Shown: positions 24,764 to 36,700 of the stretch, piece after piece
Layout: each line of letters begins with the position of its first letter
How positions within the stretch are numbered: the first letter of the stretch is position 1
Assembly: GCA_009760855.2 (NCBI GenBank)
Contig: WPIO01000059.1
Span: 1,763,501 to 1,827,500, forward strand
Direction of reading: 5' to 3'
From: Cristatella mucedo
Taxonomy: Eukaryota; Bryozoa; Phylactolaemata; Cristatellidae
DNA length: 64,000 nucleotides
Made by a program: the position numbers and the translations under genes
The notes under the pieces: generated by a model
The model's input: the letters and a program-made list of their open reading frames with translations, nothing else
Databases searched by the model: none
Told to the model about the DNA's origin: nothing

Positions 24764-25360
24764 ATGGCGACAGGTTGGTTGGCTTCCCTGGCTGCTGCCC
24801 AGAAAACGGCAATACTCCAAGACGGCAGGAAGAAAGTACACTATTCCTTCCCCGACGGGACCGAGTTAGCAGAGGAGTACGACGCCACAAATTTAGACTT
24901 GCTGGTCCGTAAGTGGAGGCGGAAAGGCGCTCTCGGTCAAACGCAGGCGTGGGACTACGAGATCGGCGAGCCACCTATTTTAAAGAGCCCTGACTCGGAG
25001 GGAATTGTCGAGAGCTCATTGAACCCCGTCCTCGTCAGGAGAGACGTGCGAGACGCGTTCCAGTGGCGCATACGTAATCTGCCCTACTCGTCGTCGACGT
25101 ATATCGTCGTAGTGCAAGACGAATGCATCGTCATTCGCACGACGAACAAGAAGTATTTCAAGAAGCTGAGAGTGCCCGATCTCGAGCGCCTTGGCCTGAG
25201 ACTCTCCGATCAGTACCTCAGCCACACGCATGCCAATAACACGCTGATTATATCGTACAGAAAACCACCGGAGGTGGCGGCGTTCGAAAAAAAGCTTGCG
25301 GATGAGCTGAAAAAAGTCAAGAACGTTGGTGACGGCGACTCAGATTGCAAGACCCAGTGA
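24764..25360 (+). CDS. DPCD: DPCD protein (deleted in primary ciliary dyskinesia homologue)
   Basis: 198 codons, ATG to TGA, in one uninterrupted exon. Recognisable DPCD blocks: GWLASLAAAQKTAILQDGRK near the N-terminus, KVHYSFPDG, LAEEYD, LLVRKWR, then FQWRIRNLPY (about residues 102-111), CIVIRTTNKKYFKK and the C-terminal TLIISYRKP, ADELKKVKNV and DCKTQ. Length is close to the vertebrate protein (about 200). DPCD is a small conserved protein of ciliated organisms, reported to associate with the RUVBL1/RUVBL2 chaperone complex and to be needed for motile-cilium assembly. The start is supported because homologues begin at the same place relative to GWL. Odd: the vertebrate gene is split into several exons, whereas this copy has none in its coding sequence. 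That could be lineage intron loss or a retrocopy; the frame is intact either way. Confidence 0.95.
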   Translation: MATGWLASLAAAQKTAILQDGRKKVHYSFPDGTELAEEYDATNLDLLVRKWRRKGALGQTQAWDYEIGEPPILKSPDSEGIVESSLNPVLVRRDVRDAFQWRIRNLPYSSSTYIVVVQDECIVIRTTNKKYFKKLRVPDLERLGLRLSDQYLSHTHANNTLIISYRKPPEVAAFEKKLADELKKVKNVGDGDSDCKTQ

Positions 25361-26142
25361 CCGCTTATGGTTTTCCGTGCGGCGCAGTAATGCTTGGCTG
25401 CTCTGTAGGCGCCGCTGATGCGCCTAACCAACGCTGTCGCGCGAGTTGTGCTTACTCGCTATGCAATATATGTTGCAGTCCTGGTCCAGATACCGAGACC
25501 TTTCAAAAGACATCTTTTATGCTTTGAAGAGAACCGCACCGCTAAAAAAAGTACGGAGAACTCCATTCGCACAGTACGGCTGCTGCTGCTGGCTCTGCTG
25601 CACGTGTTTGTTGGCCTGTTTAGATTATTTCTGAGCCTCAATTGACCGTCTGCCGGCCGCCCAATTTGACTAGCATACAGAGATCTCACACGGAAGTTGA
25701 GCTGCTGAGTCACGCCTGTCTTTACTGCAATCTCTGCAAAGGTGAAAGCAGCACGTCGGTCGGGTGTAGTGCTTCCGTTTCACCCATTCACGGCTCCTCT
25801 TACACCCACCAGATCCTAACACAAGTGCTGCTAGCTGAAAAGGTCTTGCACCGTTTCTCCAAAGGGTTTTGAGCCTTAACCGAGGCCGTCCGATTAGGGA
25901 AAGAGTCGGCCGTTAGGGGGTTCTTGGCAATCCTGCAGAATTGTGTACTATTTGATTGAGACTAGGGCTTATGACGAACTTCTTAGTCGGTGGCAACTGC
26001 AGCAGACACTGGTTTTTCCTCGGAAGTCCTCCCCGAGAAGCATTTTCAAGTTTCACCTTTCACTATTCGGAAAGACAGGTCACTAGCCAAGCGCTACCGA
26101 AATATTATAAGTCGGTCGTTGCAAAGCCCTAATGCACAAGCA
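25361..26142. other. region downstream of DPCD
   Basis: Presumed DPCD 3' UTR and spacer. No clear AATAAA in the first few hundred bases and no other gene recognised. Confidence 0.45.
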
Positions 26143-28020
26143 AGAATAATAATAATGCACTTGATAAAGCGCCCGCAGAGAACTCAATCTCTGTCTAGGC
26201 GCTTTACATTTGCTGCAAAGGGAAACGAGCCTAGCTGCAGAGTTTTGCACCAGCTGTAATCGCCTTATTGCACATGCCGGTAGGCCAGCAAATTGTGAGT
26301 TGCAGAAGTCACGATGGGATGTCACAAATGCATTGACCAACTTAGACGTGATATTCTTATCAAAACAAGCCCGAATTTTAGCAATGTTATGTATCTGAAA
26401 GTAGGCAAACTTGATTGTGGAGCTGATGTGGTCGTCTAACGAGAGGTCGCTTTGGAACATGACACCTAGATTTCGAGCCGATTCAACAGGAGATATGCTG
26501 GCAGAGCCAATTTTGAGCATCAGCCTTTCCTATTTCTGAATCACACTTGGTTTGCCCATAACTAATGTGTTAGTTTTATCATCGTTAAGTTTTAGAAAAT
26601 TTGCTGTCATCCATGAGTGGATGTCATCAATACATGCAGCAAGTGAGTTCAGAGAATTCGAGGTACTCGAAGGCTGGGAGGGATCAAAGCAAAGGTACAA
26701 CTGAGTGTCATCCGCATAGAAGTGAAAGCCTAGATTGTGCTCGGCAATCACATCAGCAAGAGGGAGAGTATAAACCGTGAAAAGAACCGGACCTAGCACT
26801 GAGCCCTGAGGTACTCCATATTTCACAGGTACCTCATATGATCTTTGTCCATTCACATCAATACTCTGGAGTCTCCCACTGAGATAGGACCCGAAACATT
26901 GCAGAGCAGTGCCAGTGATGCCCAGGCGAGATGAGAGGCGCTCTAGAAGAACTTTGTGATCGATGGTATCAAAAGCTGCCGAAAGATCGAGCAAAACAAG
27001 CAGAGACACTCTACTCATGTCTGCATTCCTAAGTAGGTCGTTGTATACCCTAAGCAATGCTGACTCTGTGGAGTGATTATCTCTAAAGCCAGACTGGAAC
27101 TTACTAGCAAGGTGTGAGGTTTCGATATATGAGTTTAGCTGGTTCGCCTCGACCCGTTCCATTGTCTTTGATAGGAATGGTAGAAGGGAGACTGGGCGGT
27201 AGTTGCTTAAGTTCTCTTGGTCTAGTGTCGCTTTCTTGAGAAGTGGCCTGGCTACAGCTTTTTTGAAAGGTGCTGGGACATGGCCTGAGGCTAATGACAT
27301 ATTAAGGCTGTTAGTTATGCATGGCAGCAGCAGATCAATGCAACGTAGGAGCAGGACAGTGGGAATAGGGTCCAAAGGACATGATGTCTTCTTTGGTTGG
27401 GATATGAACTTCAGGACGAGATCACTAGTGACCTGCTTAAATGTAGACGTTGAGGTGCAGCCAGGAATCGGGGGACAGCATTCTAGTGGGGATGCTGTCA
27501 TCGCAGGGATGGACTCCCTGATCTTGTCTATCTTCTGGACAAAGAATCGAGAGAAGCGATCGGCTAGATCATCTTAAGGATCATCAGGTAAGGAGCTAAT
27601 CTGGGAGCGGTTGAGGAGACGGTTGATCGTCGACATCAGCATTTTTGGATTGTGCATCTGTGATTCAACAATGTTTTTATAAAAACTAGACTTAGCCTTT
27701 GCTAGGATCGATTGGTACGACCTACTAGTCTTCATATGCCTGTCGATGGACAGTCAGTCCCGATCTTTTGTATGCTTTTTCAAGCTTTCGCTTAGTAGAC
27801 CTAGCTAGTTTAATGTCGCTGGTAAACCATAGGCCGTCTGGGCGAGGACGCACAGTGTGCTTAAGGAGAGGTGCAAACTCGTCGAGCTTGTCAGCTACTG
27901 TCTTAAGGAGAGGTGCAAACTCGTCGAGCATGTCAGCTGCTGTCAGCTATCTACTAATGATGACTGATCGGAGGGAGGACTGAACAGCAGAGGTCAAGCA
28001 GATATTCTCGCACGGACAGG
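26143..28020 (-). mobile_element. LINE-A, large internally deleted copy
   Basis: On the minus strand: linker after the endonuclease (KLARSTKRKLEKAYKRSGLTVHRQAYED at 27.7-27.8 kb), nearly complete reverse transcriptase, then the 3' hairpin and ATT tail at 26143. The C-terminal coding region is fused directly to the 3' UTR around 26218-26225, so roughly 500 bases present in other copies are missing. A 42-base tandem duplication lies at 27861-27944. The 5' end is truncated near 28020. Confidence 0.88.
26530..27501 (-). pseudogene. LINE-A reverse transcriptase, near-complete domain
   Basis: 323 residues with the classic order: [46 protein letters not shown] (catalytic Asp in the first motif), [24 protein letters not shown] (catalytic Asp pair), [16 protein letters not shown]. 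It ends with a stop after SVIQK; the frame resumes in a second minus-strand frame (26083-26520, KIGSASISPVESARNLGVMF), so a stop or frameshift separates them. CR1/L2-like by motif style. Confidence 0.92.
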
Positions 28021-28080
28021 AAACCCAACCAGGAAGGCCTGAGCCAGTTAAATCGCTGGAAAGAGTTGTTCGTGGTTCTT

Positions 28081-28195
28081 AATAATAATAATACATTTGT
28101 ATATCGGCCCCAGAGAACTTAATTACTGTCCAGGCAGCTTAAATGTGCTGTAAAGGAAGCAGGGTCAAATGGTTTGTGGAAACATGCACAACGTC
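28081..28195 (-). mobile_element. LINE-A 3'-end fragment
   Basis: ATT tail, altered hairpin (GGCCCC..AGAGAACTTAATTACTGT..GGCAGC) and a little 3' UTR on the minus strand. Confidence 0.7.
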
Positions 28196-28571
28196 AGAGT
28201 GTAATATCGTTAGTTCCTGAATTATGTAACAATCTATAGCTTAGATTCTTTGTCATAACAGTGCTATTGTCAAGCACAGCCCAGGCTCTCACTGTTTTGG
28301 ACTGAAATTTGTCTCTGCCTGCTGAAACCATTCAATGTCGTTGTAAGATTCAATAACTTCTCGTGATGCACACCAATGCCACATACGACACATAGCTGTA
28401 ATTATATTTGATGAATACCTTTCAGCAAGTCGAACTCTTTAACTCCCTTGAGGCTGCCCGAATTCGTGTTCGGATGGAAACGAACTTTCTCAATATGGAT
28501 TATCCTCTATTATCTCTGATTTCTCCGATCTCATTACGATTCTGTGTGCAAGAAATCGATCCTTCCTCGTT

Positions 28572-29363
28572 ATGGGTGATTTCAACGTTCACTTTGATAA
28601 CTTATCTGACGCTTTCAGCACCGAATTTCGTGCATTGACCGACTCGTTGTCTCTTGTGGCTCATGTGCATGGCCCTAATCACATCAAGGGTCACACACTC
28701 GACCAGATTTTCTCATACAACTGCACTTTGTCGTCACCAATTATTACCAAATCCTGCCTATCTGACCACATGCAGATCTCAATCAATCTACAGTGTGTGC
28801 CCACCTCCTTTTCTAAAATAACCTATGAACCGCGAAACGTCAAGACCCTTGACATCGATGCTGTCCGTGTGCTAATATCTGCTTCACCTCTGCTGCTCAG
28901 TCCTCCCTCCGAGCTGTCATCATTGGTAGATAGCTACAACACGGCACAAGCTGACACGCTCGACGAGCTTGCACCTCTGACAAAACACACTGTGTGTCCT
29001 CGCCCAGACGGCCTATGGTTTACCAGCGACATTAAACTAGCTAGGTCTACTAAGCGAAAGCTTGAAAAAGCATACAAAAGATCAGGACTGACTGTCCATC
29101 GACAGGCATATGAAGACTACTGTAGGTCGTACCAATCGATCATTGCAAAGGCCAAGTCTAACTTCTTTAAAAACATTGTTGAATCAGAGATGCACAATCC
29201 AAAAATGCTGATGTCGACGATCAACCATCTCCTCAACCGCTTCCAGCTTAGCTCTTTACCTGATGATCCCTGTGATGATCTAGCTGATCGCTTCTCCAGC
29301 TTCTTTGTCCAGAAGATAGACAAAATCAGGGAGTCCATCCCTGCGATGACAACATCCCCCTAG
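28572..29363 (+). pseudogene. LINE-A endonuclease C-terminal half plus linker
   Basis: 263 residues. GDFNVHFD near the start and SDHMQISI around residue 66 are the late motifs of the exonuclease-endonuclease-phosphatase fold used by non-LTR elements to nick target DNA. A linker to the reverse transcriptase follows (KLARSTKRKLEKAYKRSG, FSSFFVQKIDKIRESIP). N-terminal endonuclease motifs are lost to truncation and frameshift, so it is not functional. Confidence 0.88.
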
Positions 29364-29652
29364 AATGCTGTCCCCCGATTCCTGGCTGCACCTAAATGTC
29401 TACATTTAAGCAGGTCACTAGTGATCTAATCCTGAATTCGTATCCCAACCAAAGAAGACAACATGTCCTTTGGACCCTATTCCCACTGTCCTGCTCCTAC
29501 GTTGCATTGATCTGCTGCTGCCATGCATAACTAACATCATTGATATGTCATTAGCCTCAGGCCATGTCCCAGCACCTTTCAAAAAAGCTTTAGTCAGGCC
29601 ATTACTCAAAAAAACGACACTAGACCAAGATAACTAGAGCAACTACCGCCCA

Positions 29653-30753
29653 GTGTCATTTCGACCGTTCCTATCAAAGACACTGGAAAAAGTCGTGGCA
29701 GACCAGCTGAACCCATATATCGAAACCTCACACCTTGCTAGTAATTTCCAGTCTGGCTTTAGAGATAATCACTCCACAGAGTCAGCATTGCTTAGGGTAT
29801 ACAACGACCTACTTAGGAATGCAGACATGGGTAGAGTGTCTCTGCTTGTTTTGCTCGATCTTTCGGCAGCTTTTGATACCATCGATCACAAAGTTCTTCT
29901 AGAGCGCCTCTCATCTCGCCTGGGCATCACTGGCACTGCTCTGCAGTGGTTCTGGTCCTATCTCAGTGGGAGCCTCCAGAGTATTGATGTGAATGGACAA
30001 AGATCATATGAGGTACCTGTGAAATATGGGGTACCTCAGGGCTCTGTGCTAGGTCCGGTTCTTTTCACGGTTTATACTCTCCCTCTTGCTGGTGTGATTG
30101 CCAAGCACAATCTAGGCTTTCACTTCTATGCGGATGACACTCAGTTGTACCTTTGCTTTGATCCCTCCCAGCCTTCGAGCACCTCAAATTCTCTGAACTC
30201 ACTTGCTGCATGTATTGATGACATCCGCACTTGGATGGCAGCAAATTTTCTAAAATTAAATGACGACAAAACTAACTTACTAGTTATGGGCAAACCCAAT
30301 GTGATTCAGAAATTGGAAAGACTCAAAATTGGCTCTGCCAGCATATCTCCAGTTGAATCAGCTCGAAATCTAGGTGTCGTGTTCCAAAGTGACCTCTCGT
30401 TAGACGACCACATCAGCTCCACAGTCAAATCTGCCTACTTTCAGCTACATAACATTGCTAAAATTCGGGCTTGTTTAGATAAGGATACCACGTCCAAGTT
30501 GGTCCATGCATTCGTGACATCCCGTTTCGACTTCTGCAACTCACCGCTTACTGGCCTACCAGCATGTGCGATCAGACGATTGCAGCTGGTGCAAAACTCT
30601 GCAGCTAGGCTTGTCTGTCGTGAGAGGTGCAGTTGCCACATCACACCTCTTCTCGCCGACCTGCACTGGCTACTAGTCAAGCAACGGATTGACTTCGAGG
30701 TTTTGTCGCTCACTTTTAGGTCATTTCATTCTTTGGCTCCAGCCTATCTCTAA
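29653..30753 (+). pseudogene. LINE-A reverse transcriptase
   Basis: 366 residues from the PFLSKTLEKVVADQ motif through [30 protein letters not shown] and [12 protein letters not shown] to the C-terminal LVQNSAARLV. The catalytic Asp residues are present. A stop cuts it after APAYL; codons for the family C-terminus continue beyond it (FRDRAFSSYAP). The upstream NYRPVS block is split from it by a stop at about 29635. Confidence 0.92.
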
Positions 30754-31222
30754 GATCTACTCCCCCACCAGGCCAAGCATCGTACCACCCGCTTTTCGGA
30801 ATCCAACAGTCTACCAATTCCTCGTACAAACTTCAAATCCTTTAGAGACCGTGCATTTAGTTCGTATGCTCCCAAAGCCTTGAACTCCCTCCCGACCTGC
30901 GTCAGAACATCCCCTGACTTGACCACATTTAAAAAGAACTTAAATATACCTATTTAGGACAGCATTCAGCGGGTCCCTGTGATTCGTCCTGCATGTGCTT
31001 ATGCGTGCTGATACTGTGCATGCTGCCACTAACCACATTTGCATGCTGACCCTGTGCATGTCACCCCCTAACCATGTTATTCATGTTGTTTGTTTAAGCA
31101 TGATATTACTCACCATTCAATTGCATGTCGCTTTGCAGCAAATGTAAAGCACCTAGAAAGAGATTGAGGTCTCTGAGGGTGCTTTACCAAGTGCATTATT
31201 ATTATTATTATTATTATTACCA

Positions 31223-31870
31223 CATCCATCCCGGCGCATGTATTTGTGATGTCCCGTCTCGATTTCTGTTACTCACTACCTGCGGGTCTTCCTGCTGTGC
31301 AATCCAACGCAGCTGGTGCAAAACTCTGCTGCAAGGCTAGTCTTTCGTGAATGCTACAACTGCTATCGTAATCCAATTCTCACTGACTTACATTGCTTCG
31401 AATCAATCAGTGTATCGGCTTCAAGACTTTGCCACTCACTTGTAGGCTTCAAGACTTCAAGACTTTGCCACTCACTCATTTATTCTCTTATTTCCTTGCA
31501 GGATATATCGGAAATGCAACATCAAGCTTCGCCTAACGCTGCATCAAACGACCTGCTCCTCCGATTTGAGTCGTTTAACGTAGTTTCTAACCAACATCAA
31601 ATCCTGTGGAGACCATCCATTCAGTGTGAATGCCCTTAAAGTCTGGAAATCAATCCCAACTGATGTCCCATCCCCTGACTTGACAAGATTTAAAGAGAAG
31701 CCCAACACCCATCTATTCTACACTGCGTGTCTTACCGTATGTATTATTCTTAGTGTAAATCTGCATGCTGAAATTTCCATGTTATCACTAACAATCGTTC
31801 AATATGTCCTTAGAACTTCTGTTAAGTGACTAAGAAGGGATTTAGCTAGCTAAGAGTGCAATATTAATGT
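31223..31870 (+). mobile_element. older LINE-A relative, decayed 3' part
   Basis: Codons reminiscent of SRLDFCYSLPAGLP, LVQNSAARLVFREC and WKSIPTDVPSPDLTRFKE are visible with indels, including a local duplication of TCAAGACTTTGCCACTCACT near 31420-31475. It lies directly after the tail of the previous LINE-A. Confidence 0.7.
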
Positions 31871-32379
31871 TTTCTTAGCATTATCATTGCTGATATTTAG
31901 TCAGCATTTGTAACTCGATACTTCTTTATTTTAATGCAAAGCCTCGGTCGAGAGTGGTCGTCCTACCGTGGTGGTGCTCATAAGGATAATCAATATGGCC
32001 AAATGGAGCCGTTGAATAAAAATCACACACAATCGCGAAAGCCGGCTGACTTAATCATGAGGCAGTGGGGGTGGGGATTTTGCTTGCAGTTGTGTCGCCT
32101 TGTTTGCGTGCACCGGAATAACTGGCGGGATCGGGTCAGCTTCAGCCTCGTGTCTCACGTACCATTCGATACAGAGCGGCAAGATAACGATACAGTCCAC
32201 TTTAATTTACGATATTTTCATTTGTGACATCGAGTGATCGAGCCTCGCGGCAAAGCACTGGATGCAGACTCGTGGCTAGGCAGTGGGTGCAGCAATAATG
32301 CAGCCATGGCAGCACGGACCAACCGGTCGTCGTCGTCGTTTCAGTTCAAAGGCGGTTCTGGCGAGCTCTCTCAGCCCTC
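31871..32379. other. spacer and ALIX 3' flank
   Basis: No gene recognised. The part next to 32379 should be the ALIX 3' UTR (minus strand). The sequence TTTATTGTTCA-type minus-strand signal is not clear; a minus-strand AATAAA is not obvious within 200 bases. Confidence 0.4.
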
Positions 32380-32789
32380 TCAGCGTCCCGGGTAGCCGGA
32401 GTAGTGAGGCGGCGGCTGCTGCTGCTGCTGCGCCGGCGGCTGTTGCATCGGGTAGCCCTGATAGGCCGGGTAGACGACCTGCGGCGGGTAGCCTGGGTAA
32501 TACGCCGGCGCGCCGCCCGGATGCATGGCGCCGGCACCGCCATACTGAGCAAACGGGTTGTAGCCGCCCGGCACCGGCGGTCCGTAGTAGACCGGCTGCG
32601 CTGGATAGGGCATCGACGACTGGGCCGGATATGGCAGCACGTGACCAGGAGCAGCAGCTGCCCCGTACGAGGGCGGCGGCTGCGGCGCTCCGGTCACGTG
32701 CTGAAGCTGCTGCTGCTGAGGCGGCTGCTGCTGGACGGACGCCGGCGGCGGCACCGTGGGCGGGGCCACCGGTGCCTCCTTGCCTGTGC
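32380..32789 (-). CDS. PDCD6IP: PDCD6IP exon 12 (tail and stop)
   Basis: Residues 770-905 and TGA. Pro/Gln/Tyr-rich, with PPSY at 808-811 and repeated [13 protein letters not shown] and HYSGYPGR near the end, similar in character to the human ALG-2-binding and self-associating tail. Acceptor GACTGCTTGCAG. Confidence 0.9.
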
Positions 32790-33468
32790 CTGCAAGCAGT
32801 CGTGCGCGCATGAGACGTGCGTCGGCGGCGGCAGCAGGGGGGGAGATGCAAGGGGAAAGCAAAAGGTCAGGGGGCGGCGGACCGACCCCTGCCGACCCTG
32901 GGGCACCGCTGCCATGTGGGCATGCAAACGCAGCGCTCTTGTCGTACCCTTGCGAGCGGCCGGCACCGGCGGAGGTGGCCGAGAAGGCTGCAGCTGCTGC
33001 TGAACACTCGGCTGAGGTGGCGGAGGCTGCTGCAGCTGCTGCTGCTGCTGCTGGTAGGCGGGCACCGGCGGAGCGGGCTGGGCGGGCCGCCCTGCAATCT
33101 CCTGCTGCAGATCCTTCAGCAGCTCCTCCTTCTCCGTCTTGCGAGCAAAGCACAGGTCCGAGATCTTGTTCTGGTACTTGACGAGTATTTCCGTGAGGTC
33201 ACCGTAGAACTGCAATGCAGGAGCACGCGACCTCGGTGCAAGCAGGCCCGCCAAGTCGAAGGGCAGAAACCGGAAGCAAGCACTACAAGCATGCAGGCAT
33301 GACAGCGAGAGCTGAGACGACGCTGCGGACGCTGTGGCTTCGAGGCCACGACAACCTTCCACTCGTTGGGCGAAGCTCCTGAAGCCTGCTGCCGCAGAAG
33401 ACGTGAATGGTGCCAGCAAATGGCACAGGCCACCAGTGGCCATTTGCAGAGCTCGCCCCCAAGCATGT

Positions 33469-33537
<69 letters not shown>

Positions 33538-33690
33538 AAGTGGTGAATTGTCAAGCTCAAGCAGCATTCACGTAGAGTAAGCTCGTGCTCATTTACTGCT
33601 CACAATTCGGCCAGGCAGCACCAGAATGGGTGCACAACTGCAGTTTGGCAGGGAGGTTCTGTGTGTGTGTGTGTGTGTGTGTGTGCGTGA

Positions 33691-33756
<66 letters not shown>

Positions 33757-36700
33757 AATTATAGACATTCTTGTAATAATAATAATAATAATTCACTTGA
33801 TAAAGCGCCCTCAGAGAACTTAATCTCTTTCTAGGCGCTTTACATTTGCAGTAAAGTGAAATGCAATTGAATGGTAAGTAAAATCATGCTTGAAAAACAA
33901 ACGAAATGAATAATATGGTTAGGGGTGACATGCATAGGGTCAGCATGCAAATGTGGTTAGTGGCAGCATGCACAGTGTCAGCACGCATAAGCACATCAAG
34001 GACGAATCACAGGGACCCACTAAATGCTGTCCTAAATAGGTGTGTTTTTAGGTTCCAAGTCAGGGGATGTTCTGACGCAGGTCGGGAGGGAGTTCCAGGC
34101 TTTGGATTCTTCCAAGAAGCCTGCCACTAGGCAATCCTCTAGCGAGCACCCCTCAAGCAGTGTCGACGCAGGCGTGTCCTGCACTCACCGGAGCAGTGGA
34201 CAGCAGTGGAGCACAAATCAAAGGTTCACAACATGGCAGCGGAGGAGGAGAAGGAAGGAAGGAAGGAAGGAAGGAGAGGGCGCAGCGAAGCGATGCAGGC
34301 AGGAGCTAGGCTGTTCGCAGGTAGCCATCGCGGCACAGATGGAGCTGTTGTTGCAGGCAGCAGCAGCAGACGGCCTTCACCTTGGTGCCTTCCTGCAGGT
34401 TGCCGTGCAGCTCCATGAAGCTGTCGTAGGCAGCGGCCATCTCGCGCAGCAGCTCCTCGCGACGGCTGGCCGTCTGGTCCAGGGCTCGCTCCTGGTCGAA
34501 CCGCTTGCTGTTTCTCTGCAAGCACAAGCGGTGCGGCAAATTGCTGAGAAATTCGCTCGCCGGCACAGCCATTGTGCGAAGCCGTCGGCGGCAGCAGCAG
34601 CAGCAGCCACGAGCACGTGCTTGGAGCTGAAAAACGGCAGCACGATGCATTGCAGTGCAGTGAACGTGAGAGCATCTGAGACGAGGAGTGAACGTGAGAG
34701 CATCTGAGACGAGGAGTGAACGTGAGAGCATCTGAGAAGACGGTGCATCTCTTTATCGTAGCATTTAGTGGGTCCACGCGATTCGTCCTTTACGCTCCTT
34801 GCGTGTTGACCTTCCTGTGCATGCTGCCACTAACCATACTTGCACATGCTGACCCTGCACCCTTGTGCATGTCACGTCAAACCACGTTATGCTTTTGCTG
34901 ACATTGAGCATGCTACCACTAACCATTCGATTACACTTCCTTTACAGCCTATCTAAAGTGCCTAGAAAGAGATTAAGTCATCAGAGGGGTCTATACAAAT
35001 GTATTATTATTATTATTAAAATAATTCGATGTGCATTGCCCCCAAGGAAAAGTTACGATGGGGAGTTTAAGTCTGTACCAGAGGCAGAGAATGAAATGAC
35101 ATGTGAGGGACAGAGACGTGGAGTCAATGCAAATCGCTGTGATGTGATGTGGTCTAATGTGGTCTAAGGTGAAAGTTGCGGCAGTTGTGACAACAGACAA
35201 GCCTGACCGCTGAGTTTTGCACCTTCTGTGAGTGCCTTATTGCACAGTCACTAAAATCCGTGAGTAGTGAGCTACAGAAGTCAAGATAGCATTCCAACCA
35301 TTCCAAGTCAATGACAGTGATACCCACGTGAGACGATAGGCACTCGAGAAGAAATTGGTGATTAATAGTATCAGAAGCTGCCTAGAGATTTAGCCGAGTG
35401 GCGCTTTTTATTTTTAAGCCAACAATCCAAAGAATGTCGCTATAGGTTTGCAGCAGTGCTGACTCGATAGAGTAATGTCCTCTAAAACCTGACTGCAGCT
35501 TATTTGTTAGGTCTGATGTTTTGCTATTATAGTTTTAACTGATCTGTCACAACTTGTTCCAGTGCCTTTGATAAGCTAGTTCGCATGAAGACTGGTGCAC
35601 CTACCGTCCATGGTCTCACGAATTCTTTACCAATTACCTCTTAATATTTAGCACTTCCGGTACACTTCTCCAGCTTTTAAGACCAAGGAACTTTAGAGGG
35701 AAATTTTATCTGCGCCAACAACAAAACCTAGGACTTCTTACGTTAAAGCGACAAAAACGACAATAAAAACCAAGATTTTTCAAAAACCTCAGTATGTAGA
35801 GACGAATAATAATAACATTAATTACATTACAATACATTTGATAAAGCATCCTCAGAGAACTCAGTCTCTCTCTGGGCGCTTTACAGTTGCTGCAAAGAAA
35901 GCACGATCAAATGGTTAGTGGTAGCATGCTTAATAAACAAGAAAGCAAATTGGTAAAAGTGAAGTTGTACTCGAGCCCTTGCTTAACACTAATGCTTTAA
36001 TTCACTCATCTGATTTAAGATTAACGTTTTCGTTTCTGCAACATGCAGTACATACATGATCATTCAGGAACAACTATTCGATGTAACGATGCAAATGAGA
36101 CAATTGCTTCTTAAGTTCGGCTTCTCTTGAGTACGAAGCAAGGCCGTGGACAGTAGCCTAGCAACTGCTGTCTCGGTGAAAGCAGCAACACATACCAAAG
36201 ATATCGTTAATGGTAAGGACAGCTGATAAACACACGTAAGTATTGGTATCACGGTAAAGATTGGGGAGTGCTCATAACGTCAGCCTTTGATGTCGAAGGT
36301 TCAACTTCCCAAGGCTGCCGGGAGTGGCACTACGACATCTCAGGTCTGTGGGGCTACGGTAGAGCTGCATGTAAAAAAAATACTAACAGCTGATTTAGCA
36401 TCCTCTTTTGTGTATCGACAGAAGACCCTTTCCGACTACCACCCCTGCTTGCAGTGGCAATCAAGGATCGCCCACCGTGGGGTTTGAACCCACGACCTAG
36501 GGACCGAGGCCATGAAAAGCAACCGCCTTACCTAGTGTGCCATCACGGCTACAATCAGAACTGCATTAACAGGCCATCCATGGGTTGAGCCAAATTTAAA
36601 CTTACGCTAATGTGACCACAAATGCCACCATGCTGTTAACGATACGCTGTGCACGACAGAGGTTCACACACAAAGACTTCGAATGAATGGCAGAGCTCTA

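Larger units (their letters stand above)
28400..31222 (+). mobile_element. LINE-A, longest copy (endonuclease to tail)
   Basis: About 2.8 kb from the middle of the endonuclease through reverse transcriptase, C-terminal region, 3' UTR, hairpin (AAAGCACC 31147-31154 / GGTGCTTT 31179-31186) and ATT tail. Compared with the family it is 5'-truncated and carries a frameshift near 28.56 kb and stops near 29362 and 29635. It faces the minus-strand copy at 26.1-28.0 kb head-to-head, 380 bases apart. Confidence 0.92.
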
